A stretch of DNA of 64,000 nt from Seriola aureovittata (GCF_021018895.1 NC_079377.1:8376501-8440500), one strand, 5' to 3'; shown: positions 11,936 to 24,340, counted from the first letter of the stretch. A program made the numbers and translations. The notes: generated by a model not told the origin, from the letters alone.

Positions 11936-14440
11936 ATGTCAGCAGGACAAAATAGTGACATTCTTAAGACTCTGTTTTCATTTGAGCTTTTGGTAAAAAA
12001 TGTCCGAATCGAGAGAGATACTAAAGTTTCCGACGAGCTGGCTCTTGGAGTGCGACTGCTAGATTTCCCAACGCTGCTCATCTATCAGCCTCAACCCAGA
12101 AGTGGTGACATTAACCGACCCGGGGAGCATGACAAAGAAAAGAGAAGGGAATACGCCTTTAATAGAGGCAAGTCTTGTTTCTTCCAAATGAACCTGGATT
12201 CACTGCACACCCATCTGTCTAACACCCCTCTCTATGCTATGGTGTTGGATGTGAAGGAGGAGATTCCCAAATTAGTTGGCTCCTCCCTGATATCACTGGC
12301 CAAAGTGATAGACAGAATCAGGCAGGATGTGACTGAGCATGGTGTTTCTGCTCCCTCATCACACGGAGAAAGGCGGCTTGTTAGCATGTGCAGCCTCACA
12401 GGGGAGAAAAATGGCTTGATTTCCCTGAGTTATAAACTGATAAGTCTGGGAGCTAGTTTATTGCCACATATCAGGGACAGGAGGGATCTTCAACGCACCA
12501 GAGTACATGGAGGACAACATGTACAAGAAAGCATCGAGGAGAAAAACATATGTATAGAATCATTGCCTTATGACTGTAGGAATGCCCATTCACCCACACT
12601 GGACAAGTCTGACATTAGCAGAGACGCCCAAAACAAGGGACTGGCAAACACAAAAATCTCAATGAGTGAGGACAAGCAGGACGGCACTGCTGTGTGTGTT
12701 GCTACCAAACACACACCAAGAACCCAAATTCCTCAAACACTCCAAGAAATTGAAAACTATTTTGAGGAGGATTTAACCATATTCTGTCCCCCACGTCTTT
12801 ACTACAGTAATTCTGCAGAGGAAAAAAGCAAAAACGAAGGAGGGGATTATAAGTTGTTGACCCTAGACTCAGAAGCTTTTATATTTGAAGACTCATGCTC
12901 TGAGGATGAGATGTCTGAAAAGAGAATTGAGTTTCCACGTTCTCCAATGATGGAAGAGAGAGTAAAAAATGATGCAAAAACATCAAGAAACCAAGAAAAA
13001 AGTGGGGTGAGTCCAAATGTCCTTGGGCAAGCTTTACAACAGATGCCTTTACTAAATGCTCTTCTTGTTGAGCTGTCACAGTTAAATGGCCAGAACCCAC
13101 AACAGTCCTTGTCTGTTCATCCTAACCTAGCGTGGATTTACAGGCCTGCATCCACAGAGCCTTCAGCTGGGCATGGAGACACACCACGAAAAACGTTGCA
13201 GACGACCAGCCAGGGGACTAGTCGCTACTTTAAACATTTACATTCTCCTAGAAACTGTTCTACTCCAATAGTTAGGTCTAAATCTGTGCAAAAGAAAGAC
13301 AGACAAGAAGAGGTTTTGATTGAGAGTAAAGCTTCCAGTAAATCTCAGAGGAAGAAGCTTGTTTATGGAACCACTAAAACATTTAATCTAAGGCTTAAGC
13401 AAATTTCACCTCTTAAAGTAAAACGCCGTCAATGCATGGAATTAACACAGAATGAAACACAGACAAGTTTGACCAAAGGAAAGACAAAGTCAGAAAATAA
13501 AGTCGTAAAGTCCAGCAAAAGGAAATCAGTACTAAATCAGAGCTCCAGTATCAATGAAAATATTGAGACAATGATACAAAGCATCACAGTGGACTCTGCA
13601 CTACAAGGAACAACCACACTTAAACAGAAAAATCTGCATGGGAAAGATAAACATGATAAACAAAACTCAGAAAAACCATCCCCTTCTGAGAGGAGAGACA
13701 TGAAATTTATTCACATCCCCAGTGTGGATAGTGACAGCGCTGCCCAAAACAGAGACAAGAACGAGCATCACAGTGAATCAAATCAATCACACTCTGACTC
13801 TGACAGGCACAGAGAGGAAATTGAATCCTCAAGAAGCAGCAGACACGGCAGCCCAAAGTCTTCATTTTCAGACTCCAGCGGGGAAGGAAACGAGGAAGCA
13901 GACTACGTTGATGACTTTAACAGTCTTGAACCCAGTGATGCCTACTCTCCTGACCCCATGAGTAGCCCTGAGCCCTCTAGAGCCAAAACTCCAAAGTCCC
14001 CTGTCCGCCCTGACTTCTGCAACTCCGACTCTGGCTCTGAATCTGTCCAGAGGAGAGCAGTCCTCCCCATGCCCGTCAAAGCCCCCAGCTCTCCCCAGCG
14101 CTCTCTGAGGGGTACACACATCATTCGACCTCGAACCCACGCCTCTGCCCTCAGCTTTTCCTCCGACAATGGTGACAGAGAAAGGTCGGCTTCCTTACAA
14201 ACCATATGCTCCAGAAAGCAGATGACAGACAGCAGCAGAGTGGAAAGGAGTTGGAGTCAAAGGAGTGAGTCCACCAAAAACAACAGTCCAGTTCGAGGAT
14301 TTTCTGCAGAATCAATATCCTCCTTTGAACCACAGGAGGCTGAGGAACTGGAGGATGAGCTGGGATCTCTGGATTTTAGAAAAGAGTATCAGCATATCTC
14401 TGAGCTAGTGGCCAACAAACTCCCTGGTTACACTATGTAA
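11936..14440 (+). CDS. map10: Microtubule-associated protein 10
   Basis: Single-exon gene, 834 residues from the first in-frame ATG at 11936; the open frame extends 13 codons further upstream but without an ATG. MAP10 binds and stabilises microtubules and localises to the spindle and midbody during cytokinesis (family knowledge). The N-terminus matches the family: a short hydrophobic segment (LFSFELLVKNVRIE) followed by the conserved LLDFPTLLIYQP around residues 40-50. The mid-protein motif HPNLAWIYRP lies near residues 393-403. The rest is Ser/Lys-rich and probably disordered, followed by an acidic DYVDDFNSLE patch near residue 656, a basic/proline stretch and a C-terminal helix ending in LPGYTM. 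The intronless structure and the position next to NTPCR agree with the human locus. The protein is somewhat shorter than the mammalian one, and the middle is poorly conserved. Confidence 0.93.
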   Translation: MSAGQNSDILKTLFSFELLVKNVRIERDTKVSDELALGVRLLDFPTLLIYQPQPRSGDINRPGEHDKEKRREYAFNRGKSCFFQMNLDSLHTHLSNTPLYAMVLDVKEEIPKLVGSSLISLAKVIDRIRQDVTEHGVSAPSSHGERRLVSMCSLTGEKNGLISLSYKLISLGASLLPHIRDRRDLQRTRVHGGQHVQESIEEKNICIESLPYDCRNAHSPTLDKSDISRDAQNKGLANTKISMSEDKQDGTAVCVATKHTPRTQIPQTLQEIENYFEEDLTIFCPPRLYYSNSAEEKSKNEGGDYKLLTLDSEAFIFEDSCSEDEMSEKRIEFPRSPMMEERVKNDAKTSRNQEKSGVSPNVLGQALQQMPLLNALLVELSQLNGQNPQQSLSVHPNLAWIYRPASTEPSAGHGDTPRKTLQTTSQGTSRYFKHLHSPRNCSTPIVRSKSVQKKDRQEEVLIESKASSKSQRKKLVYGTTKTFNLRLKQISPLKVKRRQCMELTQNETQTSLTKGKTKSENKVVKSSKRKSVLNQSSSINENIETMIQSITVDSALQGTTTLKQKNLHGKDKHDKQNSEKPSPSERRDMKFIHIPSVDSDSAAQNRDKNEHHSESNQSHSDSDRHREEIESSRSSRHGSPKSSFSDSSGEGNEEADYVDDFNSLEPSDAYSPDPMSSPEPSRAKTPKSPVRPDFCNSDSGSESVQRRAVLPMPVKAPSSPQRSLRGTHIIRPRTHASALSFSSDNGDRERSASLQTICSRKQMTDSSRVERSWSQRSESTKNNSPVRGFSAESISSFEPQEAEELEDELGSLDFRKEYQHISELVANKLPGYTM

Positions 14441-14607
14441 AGAAAAATATATAATTCTACACTATGGTTATATCAAGGCTACACTGTTTCTCCCAACCAC
14501 AGGAAACAGATGAGTGTAGTATTGTATTGTACACATCTTGCAAATATGTAAATTAAAGTAAAGTTGTAAAGTTGTCCTTTCAGTTATTCTATCTGACAAC
14601 CTTTTTG

Positions 14608-14613
14608 AATAAA
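14608..14613 (+). terminator. MAP10 polyadenylation signal
   Basis: Canonical AATAAA about 170 bases after the MAP10 stop codon, preceded by an ATTAAA variant near 14552 and followed by T/G-rich sequence. Confidence 0.7.
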
Positions 14614-14639
14614 GACCAGCTTTTTGTGGAAATAATGTG

Positions 14640-15690
14640 ATCATTTTACGTTTTAGTCACTCAGTTACCATTCGGCCACTGGACATTTGCATAAAGCGTT
14701 CGACCATGAGTCTTTTAATAACATATAAGAGGATTGAAAATCTCTTTATGCACACCGTTTATGCAAATCATTTAATTTATAATCTCTCATTTCTAGTAGA
14801 GGTGTCACAAACTGAAAATCTCCCTCTGCTCAAAGAGCAGCTCCTGATTTCAGGGTAGTGCCTTTAAATACTCACCCACTACTTTGCATGTTTCTCTTGG
14901 TGTTATTTGATAAGGAAAATAGGAAAAGACACAGCTGTTTTGTTGATTCTAAGACCAGTTTGTTGTGTTTTGCATGATACTGTACTGTGTTCAGAGTTTC
15001 TTTTCCAGTTTTGATTTGCAACTGAACCATAAGAATTCACAGTGGTGGAAAATTTGGTGCTACATTATAATTATATTCCAGTATTTCTTTTCTTTTTACC
15101 TTGCTACATTTATAACAGCTATAACTATTGGTTACTTTCCAGATTATGACTTTAAAACCATATGAGCATATAAAATACAATGTTTTGTTACACAGAAATA
15201 TACACTCACCTGTCAAACAGCTACAACTTTAAACCGCTCCTTCCACTTAAATTCATCAATCCAATAAAATGACAAATAAGATTATCATACTAACTAACTA
15301 TACTAACACACTAAAAGGAGGTATGCTGTATCACCAGTACATAATCAATAATAAGAGCTTTTTGTTGACAAACTTTACTGCCTTTAAAGAAATACTAAAC
15401 TGGTATCTCTCATTTTACTTAATTAAGTATATGAATACTTCTATCATCTCTGCTAATATATATTCTTGTTTAAAACAGACGTTTCAACCGTACAGTTGAA
15501 TAATGTCTTTTTTCATCGTTAATTTATATATTACATGAATTAATTGAAAACCATGACTTAGACACTGTTCAAAGAATGTATTACAGTTGATAATAATGTT
15601 AAATTTGTGCATTAAATAACCTGAAATCCTCGAGAAATTAGCTCAAATAAAGTACGTTTTTCAAAATAAAGTGCTGAAGTCCAGTAAATA
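14640..15690. other. Spacer between MAP10 and NTPCR
   Basis: AT-rich spacer with no supportable gene. At about 15202 there is TACACTCACCTGTCA, which resembles one end of a common fish interspersed repeat. Nothing else stands out before the NTPCR promoter. Confidence 0.6.
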
Positions 15691-15691
15691 C

Positions 15692-15703
15692 TGCGCATGC
15701 GTC
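15692..15703 (+). promoter_or_regulatory. NRF1-type site in the NTPCR promoter
   Basis: TGCGCATGCGTC is one base short of the palindromic NRF1 consensus and lies 54 bases before the NTPCR ATG, where a TATA-less housekeeping promoter would be expected. Motif match only. Confidence 0.6.
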
Positions 15704-15741
15704 AAAAATCTGTGTACGGAAGAGCTGCAGCGGCATGTTTA

Positions 15742-15750
15742 ATGGAGTAA
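15742..15750 (+). other. Minimal upstream ORF before NTPCR
   Basis: ATG GAG TAA ends six bases before the NTPCR ATG. Another upstream ATG at 15735 opens a frame that overlaps the true start out of frame. Both could lower initiation at 15757 if the transcript starts upstream of them. Confidence 0.5.
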
Positions 15751-15756
15751 ACCGAG

Positions 15757-18703
15757 ATGTTCAAACACGTTTTCTTGACAGGACCTCCAGGTAACACTGA
15801 ACATCCAGTGTGTTCAAAGCTCTTGAAGTTAAAGTGGCTGCAAATCCACACCTGAGTCTCAGTCAGTAAACGTTGACGCTTTGTCTGATCAAAGTTAGCT
15901 TGTTGTAGCTATTTGTGCTCGGATAATATCGATTTATACTGGTTAAGCTTTACTGTAACTAGGTATTAATGCTATTAGTTTAAGTCCCTCCGCAGAAAGA
16001 GGAGACGTTCGTACAAGCTGTCCCGTTTAATCACTATTTCGACACGTTTTTAGTCAGTCTTACTCAGTCATTCCATTTGGATGATAAACTAGTTTCTACA
16101 ACAATCCTGCAATAAATCCTCCCTTTATGAAAGATATAATGTTCATTTTTTTTGTTGGAACTGTTTAGAGAGGTGTTGTTTCAACTGTGTGATCATTTTG
16201 GAGAATGTAGTTTGTGGTGCAGTTGAACTGCATTGCATTATACAATGAGATGTGTCAGTAGTTTAGCCTGCTCTCACGGACATAAATGGCACAAACAGAA
16301 TATTATAACTGCATGAAGGTAAGATTGATTTACTATTGTATTAGTCTAGATAAGGTTCAGTAGGTGTACCTAATAAACCAACTAAGTGTACATGGACGGA
16401 TTATGATAATGCGGGCACAGAGAGGTAAAAGACCTCCCAACTCCTATTTAGGATCCTCAGACTGAAATAGACACATTGGTATGGTAGATGATTTGTGTCT
16501 CTCTGTAGTCTCTTTATGGTGGGTTGGCATATTTTTGTGATGGTATCGTGTCCCTTTTGGGTCATTTTGCGTATCTTAGTGGTTGTTTTACCTCTTTTTG
16601 TGGTCATTTAACTGAACTCAGATTTCCAAAGAAGAAATATTTCACATAGAGGCTCTGGCCCAGCGGCCCCCCTAACCATTAAGGCCCCTGGGCCTGTGCT
16701 CGGTACACCTGATTGGTGATCTATGCATGGATTTATATACTGTGTATTTAGTAGACTGGGAGCATTGATTAAAGAATAAGGAAGCCAATGTGACTAATGC
16801 GTAGATTAAACATGATCCAACATTTAACAGGGAGGGTGTGTACACCAGGTGTAAATGGTGATGTTACAGTGCTTTTTTTCAGTGTCTGTTTTTGCTTACA
16901 GGTGTGGGGAAAACCACTCTGGTCCAGAAAGCTTGTGAGGCTTTAGTGTCATCAGGAGTGGGAGTTGAAGGGTTTTACACAGAGGAAGTCAGGGAGGGAG
17001 GCCGGAGAGTCGGCTTTGATGTTGTCACCCTGACAGGAGAGAGGGGCCACCTGTCCAGAATCAGGTAGCGTGGTTGTCATCCTATCTAAACCTAACTACC
17101 TGGTCTCTTTTATCACTTTGTTTTGACTAACCTTCACTTCATCTCGACTTACAGAGATGCTGCTGGTGCGTCTCACGGCAGACGGGAATACACAGTTGGC
17201 CAGTATGTGGTTGACTTGCCTTCGTTTGAAAACCTGGCTCTCCCACTCTTCAGAAATGTGAGACAGCAACATGTGTTTTTTTTTTTAAACTCACCCTCAT
17301 CAATAGATCACAGCAACCTAAACACCCCCGTGTCTCCCCACTTAACAAATCATCAAACCTTTGATTTCCTGCGCATTGATGGAATAATTGAAAGCTTGCA
17401 ACCACATAAATTCCAGAGTGACATTTTTAGTGTTGGTGGTGCCGTCTGGCTGTCACTGACCGTGATTAATCCAGCATGTAAGTGAACCTGCAGTGACGCC
17501 TACACATGCACTGTAAAGGAAGGTGTCTATGCCTTGGCGGCACATATTCCACTTTCATCTCGTTTAAAGCATTTCTGTAATCACTGCAGATCACCCGTCG
17601 TGTGTAACATGCAATCCCAGTCACGGTCATAATATCCGTCAGTGAGATTCACACGAGACATTAACATGATGAGATACTGCCACACGCTAGATTAGCCACA
17701 CGGCCACCAATGAAACCTATTTAATCTTTTTATCAATAAATGTCCAAACTGAGCTGGTTTTCCTTTTATTTCCAAATTGAGCGTGCACTTACAGCGTTCT
17801 TGCTTAATGCTAACGTCTCTCATCTGCAGGTAGGGTCAGCAGACGGGGGCAGCAGGAAGGTGTTTGTCATTGACGAAATTGGCAAAATGGAGCTCTTCAG
17901 CCAGTCGTTCATCAGGGCAGTGAGACAGACTTTAGATAGTTCTTCCTGCACCATCCTGGGCACCATCCCCGTCCCCAAGGGTAAACCACTGGGTCTTGTG
18001 GAAGAGGTGCGGAGCAGGAGAGATGTCAAGGTCTTTACTGTGAGTACAAATGCTAGCAACACTCTTTGGAAAGAAAAAAAAGATATTTAGGTCAGTTTAG
18101 GAGCTTACAAGTACCACAATAGCTACAGGACACTGTTCACATTGAGTCCACTTGATCTTAGGAGGTCAGTCAGTCTGCTCAGTAACGCAGAAGGGGCATG
18201 CCCTGCATTATCCCTCTCCTATAGCAGGATTAACTCTAAATCATGCGTGACTGATTCAACAACAAAGGGTGGTCTCAAATGTCAAAATAATTTATCACGG
18301 AAGACTCAGTTATGGATATTGTCATGCAAAATACTCACTCTGCCGGGGAAGTTATTATATATAACAAAGTAATGAGGTAGTGTAAACATTTTTTGCCAAA
18401 CATGATGAGTAATTTCACTTTTCAGACAGTGGGTCAGAGATTAGGAGTTGATGTTGACAACATGTGGTTTGATAATCTCAGAATGGATATTGTATCCTCT
18501 GAGGCTAAACACCCACAGGACAAGACAATTGCCACAGTTTTCTTCTTGTTTACTTTCGGCAGCGCAATTTGTTCAATTTTACATTATCTGCAGACTGATT
18601 TTTGCTTATTTCTTTTCCCGTTTAGGTGTCGAAGGAGAACCGAAATGCTATTCTACAAGACATTTTGGCAGCACTACAAGAATGTCGAAAACAAACAGCC
18701 TAA
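15757..18703 (+). CDS. ntpcr: Cancer-related nucleoside-triphosphatase (NTPCR)
   Basis: Five exons: 15757-15790, 16902-17064, 17155-17257, 17830-18039 and 18626-18703, giving 195 residues with GT-AG introns and consistent phase. NTPCR is a P-loop NTPase of the THEP1 family that hydrolyses nucleoside triphosphates to diphosphates (family knowledge). Walker A is GPPGVGKT at residues 9-16, with the intron splitting the codon of Gly12. Next come [20 protein letters not shown], the VGQYVVDL segment and the Walker B/signature [12 protein letters not shown] at residues 113-124. [10 protein letters not shown] follows at 144-153 and VSKENRN opens the last exon. Length is close to the 190-residue human protein. 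All catalytic motifs appear intact. The divergent part is the short loop at the exon 3/4 junction. Confidence 0.95.
16450..16740. repeat. Degenerate interspersed repeat in NTPCR intron 1
   Basis: 16480-16610 consists of loosely repeated TCTCTTT / GTGGTCATTTT words of about 20 bases, followed by a C-rich block (GCCCAGCGGCCCCCCTAACC) and GCCCCTGGGCCTGTGC. I recognise this layout as an old repeat that recurs in percomorph fish genomes. A preceding GTGTACCTAATAAA near 16368 resembles the end of another fish repeat. Family name not known to me. Confidence 0.5.
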
Positions 18704-19359
18704 TATGGAGCTTCAGAGCCATTAAAGAGGAAAAACCCAACGGTTCGTGCGTATTTTAGTGCTGACAACAAGTTTTATTTGTGTCAGTGCATACACAGCA
18801 CACACAGCCAGAGCATTCAGTGGGTCTACACACGCTTCCTAACAGCCTTGTGACCTAACCTGAAGGGCATCCGAGCCGCTGAAAGAGTTAGTGTGTCACA
18901 TGCATGCATTTATGTACACAATTTATGTTTTTCATCCTCATACAGCCTCAAAATGGATTGCATGCTGAATAATTGATTGTGAGATGGAACACAGCGGGGG
19001 GAATTGTTCAGTTAGTGTGTAAATACCCTGTGCTCTCAGAGTCAGGCTTCGCCCTCAAAACAGCTGTGTTTTATTTTTTATTTAGCTGTTGGTCTTACAG
19101 AGGCTGCAGCATGCCTTTCTCATTTTGAGTGTAGAAAATTAATTTGTTCTCAAGGACAATCGGTGCTATATTTTTTTTTACTTTTAAACAAAGCAATGCT
19201 CTGTTCATTCATTTAGCTCTGTGCTGCGTGAGCCTCCCAATGTGTTTGTCTTGTCAACCTGAGGATGTGCTCATTGAAAATCAATCAATATTTAACAGTA
19301 CAACTGTATCCAATTCTTTCATGGTTTCTTCCTCTACTAGCGTGACCAGAAATTTAAAA

Positions 19360-19498
19360 AATAAACATTTATTGTCTTTCAACAGTGAGATAGTTTCTTT
19401 TCATACAGTCAAAGATGGACATTTGTTTAGCAGATGCAGATGTTTTCATACTTTTGATAAGCTTTACTCTTGTTTTCATATTCAGCAGTACAAATAAA
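19360..19498 (+). terminator. NTPCR polyadenylation signals
   Basis: Two AATAAA hexamers at 19360-19365 and 19493-19498; the second is followed by a GU-rich stretch. They would give 3' UTRs of roughly 0.7-0.8 kb, and none occurs nearer to the stop codon. Confidence 0.55.
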
Positions 19499-20436
19499 TA
19501 TGCTTGACTTTTGTTTTGCGGATTTTCTGCTCCGTCCTGGGAGATAATGGAATTTCTGCCCATGCACCGTCAGCTTACAGTAAAGGATAAATAGTATCGC
19601 TGAATGTAGGATTTTAGATGTCAGAGTGCATTTATGAAGGGTTTACTCTGATCCTGCAGCACTAAAGTGGTCTTTGAAGGGTTTTAGAGCTATAAAATGA
19701 GACATGTAGTCAAACTCTGTGACTGTCAACACACAGCTGCAAATTAAATCTGGCACTTTACTACTTCTTGATCTTAAATGTAGGTTTAACAGAAAGAGGT
19801 AAAGTAGCTTTTTAGAGACTGAAGTAGCTCAAAAACATTCAAGGTTCATGAGTTTATTGATAGTTCAGCTCACACAGACTGCAGACTTGCTCGCACTGTG
19901 TGAGCTCCAAAGTCTGGCGCTTGTATCAAGGTTTTTAATAGAAACACTCTGGTAGAGATATTTGTTTCTGCACCAAAGCATCTTCAGGTCATTTGAAAGT
20001 GAAAATACATGGAAGGATTTTTTGGCATTTTTTTTTAACACTGCTTGTATAACTGATGTAACCTGTCAGGCTGGCTGCAGAGAGAGCTGCCAGCTGTGAT
20101 CTGCGTCAGACATGCTGCTGCGCCAGCATCTGTTCTGTGGCCACTGCTGACGTTACCTCAGGATCCACTGGCACCAACAGTCACCGAATTGGCCTCAAAG
20201 TCAACGGTGCAATGGTCGTACTTTTGAACTAACATGGAAATATGACGCTGCGTAGTTATTGTTGGTACAGTCTTAACAGGCAATTAGGGTTGGTGCTATG
20301 GTTCATGGTTGGCAAGCCGAGCAGCACCGCTGAGGGAGCTGGCTCTGCTGATTGGAAGGTGATCCTCAGCACCCTGCAGCAGAGTAGCAGATGGGTTATG
20401 TAACAGTGACAAAGACCTTGCCAGTTTTACTGAGTA

Positions 20437-20438
<2 letters not shown>

Positions 20439-20528
<90 letters not shown>
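20439..20528. repeat. (GT)45 microsatellite
   Basis: Forty-five uninterrupted GT dinucleotides. Likely highly length-variable; can form Z-DNA. Confidence 0.98.
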
Positions 20529-20531
<3 letters not shown>

Positions 20532-22780
20532 CATTTGATGTGTTATGATGTAATTAGGAAAGCATATTGTCCATATTGTGATATTATGGACCTATGATTT
20601 ATAGCAGTGATTCCCAGCCGGGTGTATCTTGGTCGTTGCCAGGGAGTGTGAGTAAAGCTCATCAGGTCAAACATTTGGTTTCTTTTATTTGAATAAATAT
20701 TCTCATTTGCTTAACTATTTACTAAAGGTAATGGATATACTGTTGAAATAGCCAAAAGTAATAATGGCTGAATATAAAAGAATAAACAATTAAAATAGTT
20801 TTCTGAAAGTAATGAATAAGTGGTTGATGTAAATAGTGTTGTTGAAGAAGGGTTACCTGAGTTCATCTGACAGGGCTGATTGGGAACACTTCACACTTTA
20901 CAGGATCATGATGAAAGTATGAAATGTTCCACATCATCATAACACCAGTACTTGATATAGCAAAGAAGTCAAAGTCAAAGGGTTTTATTTATGTATTTAT
21001 TGCACAGAAGAGAAACCCTGTCCGAAAACATCCATATTTCATTGTTTTACGGTAACGCTAACCGCACATGTGGGCACCTTGCTTGCTATTTTACATTGGA
21101 AACACCACGGGTTTGTTCGGACATAACAATTGTGTGACTGTAACAATTGGATGCACTGTCGGGGGACTTGAATGCATTGATGTGTCCTAAGTAGGAGGAG
21201 TGTTGCATGAAAGACCGTATGGCGGAGCTTGAATGAATATGAAGTGAATTAATATCCATATCGCAGGGATGCATACGCACCATATCTGCGGGACAGATGT
21301 CTGTATGGCACCCCGCACCCTTTATCCCTCCACACATGGAGGACACAGAAATGCAAGAAGCTTACCAACAATCCAGGACAAAAGGGAGCTTGCCGGCTGG
21401 AGGGAGAGGGGGGGTGGGGTGGGGTGGGTGGTTGCGGATGGTGGGGAGCTGGTGCTTAGACGAGGAAATTTCTCTCCAGTTATTGCACTTTGTGGTACCA
21501 GCCCAGGAGGCACAACGACAGCTGTATAGTAGAGGCATATTATGATGTATTGTCCGAGAAGCCCTCGGCCAAAATGCCAAACACATCTGATGAAAATCTG
21601 ACATATTGTTCAAAGACCATGTGGGAGACACACAAAAGCCAGCTCCAGCTTTCCCAAAGCCGAACTTCAGATGCACTGTTTATTTCCCAAGATGATCGTA
21701 TGATTTATTGTAAGATGTTGGGTTAAGGCTTCTTAGCATCTGTGATGTCAGATTTCTCAGTGCCAAAGCCTGCACATGGTAAGTGCTTAGCAATACTCCC
21801 TTAAATCAAGGTCATTTCTCAGCATGCACTGGGTATGTGAGTTCTCGCAGTTTCTGCAACAAGGCTTTACACAGGCCACTTAGTGCGACAGGCAGACATT
21901 AAGATTTCAGATATAATCCCAGAAAGCTATAACCAAGCTTTAATTCATCTCATTGTGCTGATGAGCATAACTAATGTCCCCTGGTTTTGACAGGTGGGCT
22001 GTTAATGGCCAACGGGATCCAAAGGTTTTGGAAACGAAGCCATTTGATCTGGGTTCCTAACCACTATTCCACCCTACTGCCCACCACTGATGATTTCTAA
22101 ACCAGTCTTCCCATTACATCACTTTCATGGGGCTCCCCGGGGCCACTGGAGGCTCAGTGTTGGGTTTCAAAGCCAGTGTCCGGGCCACTAGCACACCACT
22201 CTGTAGGCCTCCCCTTTTGAGCTTGGGATCAAAGCTCAAAGAAGCACGTGAAAGAAAATAGAAGGAAAATCTTTGCCTGACCTCAACAAATTCCTTTCTT
22301 GTTCTTAAAATGAGCAGCTTGTATATTTCCAAAAGATACTGGCAGGAATCTATACTTATTTTGATCTAATGGCTTAAAGAGCAGCCTATAACTTATTCCC
22401 TGCAGAAAGCTGCAATGTGTAAAGATGCATCCTTCCAGAGGCACAAAGGCCTTTTTCCATCAACAGCTGGGGAGATGTCAGGGCCTGAGGACATCCTTCT
22501 CCTCTTACACTACCTTGATGGTACCTTGTAATCTCCGGATCTTTTTGAATGACTGTGGTAACCGCTGTGAGTCATCCTTTCACTTGGCTACAAACCGAAA
22601 ACCTGGACTTTACCTCACCTTTGGGAGGATATCTCATGTGGGCTGTTATTAGTGGTTAGAAACGGAAAGTGCAGCAACCGAAGTGTGGAGAAGTGTGTGG
22701 GCGTTGTGTTTTGTGGTTCACCTATCCATTGCCTCGCCATGTATTCCAACACTCAAGAGAAAAAGCCCCAAGAGTGTGGT

Positions 22781-22781
<1 letters not shown>

Positions 22782-22838
<57 letters not shown>
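22782..22838. repeat. (AC)n microsatellite
   Basis: Uninterrupted AC/CA run of 57 bases, about 2.3 kb from the GT tract. Confidence 0.98.
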
Positions 22839-22841
<3 letters not shown>

Positions 22842-24340
22842 TGAGTGAGTGCATCACTGTCTCTGCAGGGGAGGAATGAAACCCCCCAGAGCTGTGAAGG
22901 AAGCAGTGGGAGCTGTCGGAGGGTGATATGATGGTCAAAGGGCACAGAGAGGACACAAAGATCGAGGGCAGGGTGATCAATCGATTGACCGGTGCTGCGT
23001 CCCTCAGGGCCACAAAGGATGTGGCTGTCATTCCAAACTTGACGGTAGAGAAGAACACACAAGAACTGTCTTTATTGTGGAGGGGAGAATCCAAATGTTT
23101 GTAGTCCATGCATGTCAAGAAAATAGTTGCCACATGTGCATGCAGCAGCTCTGTGAATTAGCCAGTCACATCCTGTATGTCACTGCGGGTCATTACTTGT
23201 CCTGCACGGAATACACTAGTAACATACAGATCATTGCAGTGGCACATGAACATGACCTACATGGGGATTTTGTATAAAAACTGAACAACATGTAGGGAGT
23301 ATTTTACAGTGCTGTGAGTCACACAGCACTCAGCTCTATAGAGTCTTGATAATGATTCACAGATTGCTGACTTGCCATGATTAATGCCTCTGCTGGACGG
23401 TTTTGACAAATTTGCACCACAAACGCACAACTTCGCGAACTGTTTCCATTCCATACGCTACTGTAGCTGCTGTGTGCATGTGTGTTTGCGTATATACGTG
23501 CCAAGACCACACTGTGACATTTGGCAGTGCTATATGAATGGAAAGGTGGTGTAATGGTTGTGCCAAAAATGCTTCTTCTTTTTTTTTTTACATCAGTTAT
23601 AGTGCTATTCAAAAAAAGGTGTGGTGGTTAAAGAGAGAAAGGTGCACTTTTCACAGCTGGTCTCACATCTGTTGTTCAACTAACACCTCAGCAGCTTTCA
23701 TTACTCTCTGAATGATCGTTCAACTGCTTCAATGTTCACTGACAATTCAACTGTTTCAATTCAAATGATTTCTGCGATTACACCTCAGCTGATTTCAGCT
23801 GCTATTGGCTAACACTTAAAAAGACATTTCAAACCCTTCAGGTGACACTTCTGCTTTAGGTGCCTTTAACGTCAATACAACACTGCACATGTATTAGCTT
23901 TTCCAAGTAGTTCACATCTTCCAAATCTTTCAATAAGTTTAAATGTGCACAAAGGAATCCATTTCCCTCTCTGCAGTAACCTATCTGTCCCTCAGACATC
24001 TTGTAGCAACTACTTTGTAATGCTAAACAGCAGCATTTTGCAAACTCTACATGCATATGATTCATTATGCATCCGTAATGTGTGTGGAGAATGCTTGGTC
24101 CCTCAGCATATATGCAACATTCATTATAGATTTGTTTGAGTCATGTCTTTGAATGTGGGCAGGTTTTTAATATGCAAAAATAAGGCGCAGATGTGAAAAT
24201 GTTCTTAGCCTGGCCTGGCCTTTAATCTCTCTGTTCGTCTAATCCCTTCTTCTTCAAAGCCTCCAGCGATGACAAAAAAGCTTGAGTGTAAGAGAAAGGA
24301 ATATTTTCATCAGTTCACAGCAAATCATTGATTTTAATGT

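Larger units (their letters stand above)
19520..24330. other. Intergenic region between converging genes
   Basis: Lies between the 3' ends of NTPCR (plus) and the spectrin/PH gene (minus). No coding frame is convincing. It holds a 90-base GT microsatellite, a 57-base CA microsatellite, a G-rich tract near 21405-21430 and, around 23660-23800, a degenerate repeat of TTCAACTG / CAGCTGATTTC words. Confidence 0.6.

Noticed and set aside
15202..16395. A single 1.2-kb transposon bounded by TACACTCACC and GTGTACCTAATAAA ends
   Set aside because: The interval contains the NTPCR promoter and exon 1, so these are more likely independent repeat fragments or chance matches.
17123..17485. Extended 120-codon frame around NTPCR exon 3
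   Set aside because: Only 17155-17257 is coding; a GTGAGA donor at 17258 and phase-matched joining to exon 4 show the rest is intron.
21405..21430. G-rich tract as a G-quadruplex regulatory element
   Set aside because: GGGGTGGGGTGGGG-type sequence is present, but no gene, promoter or conserved context supports a function.
22782..22838. CA repeat translated as a repetitive Thr-His or Val-Cys protein
   Set aside because: Open frames across it are a by-product of the dinucleotide repeat lacking stops.
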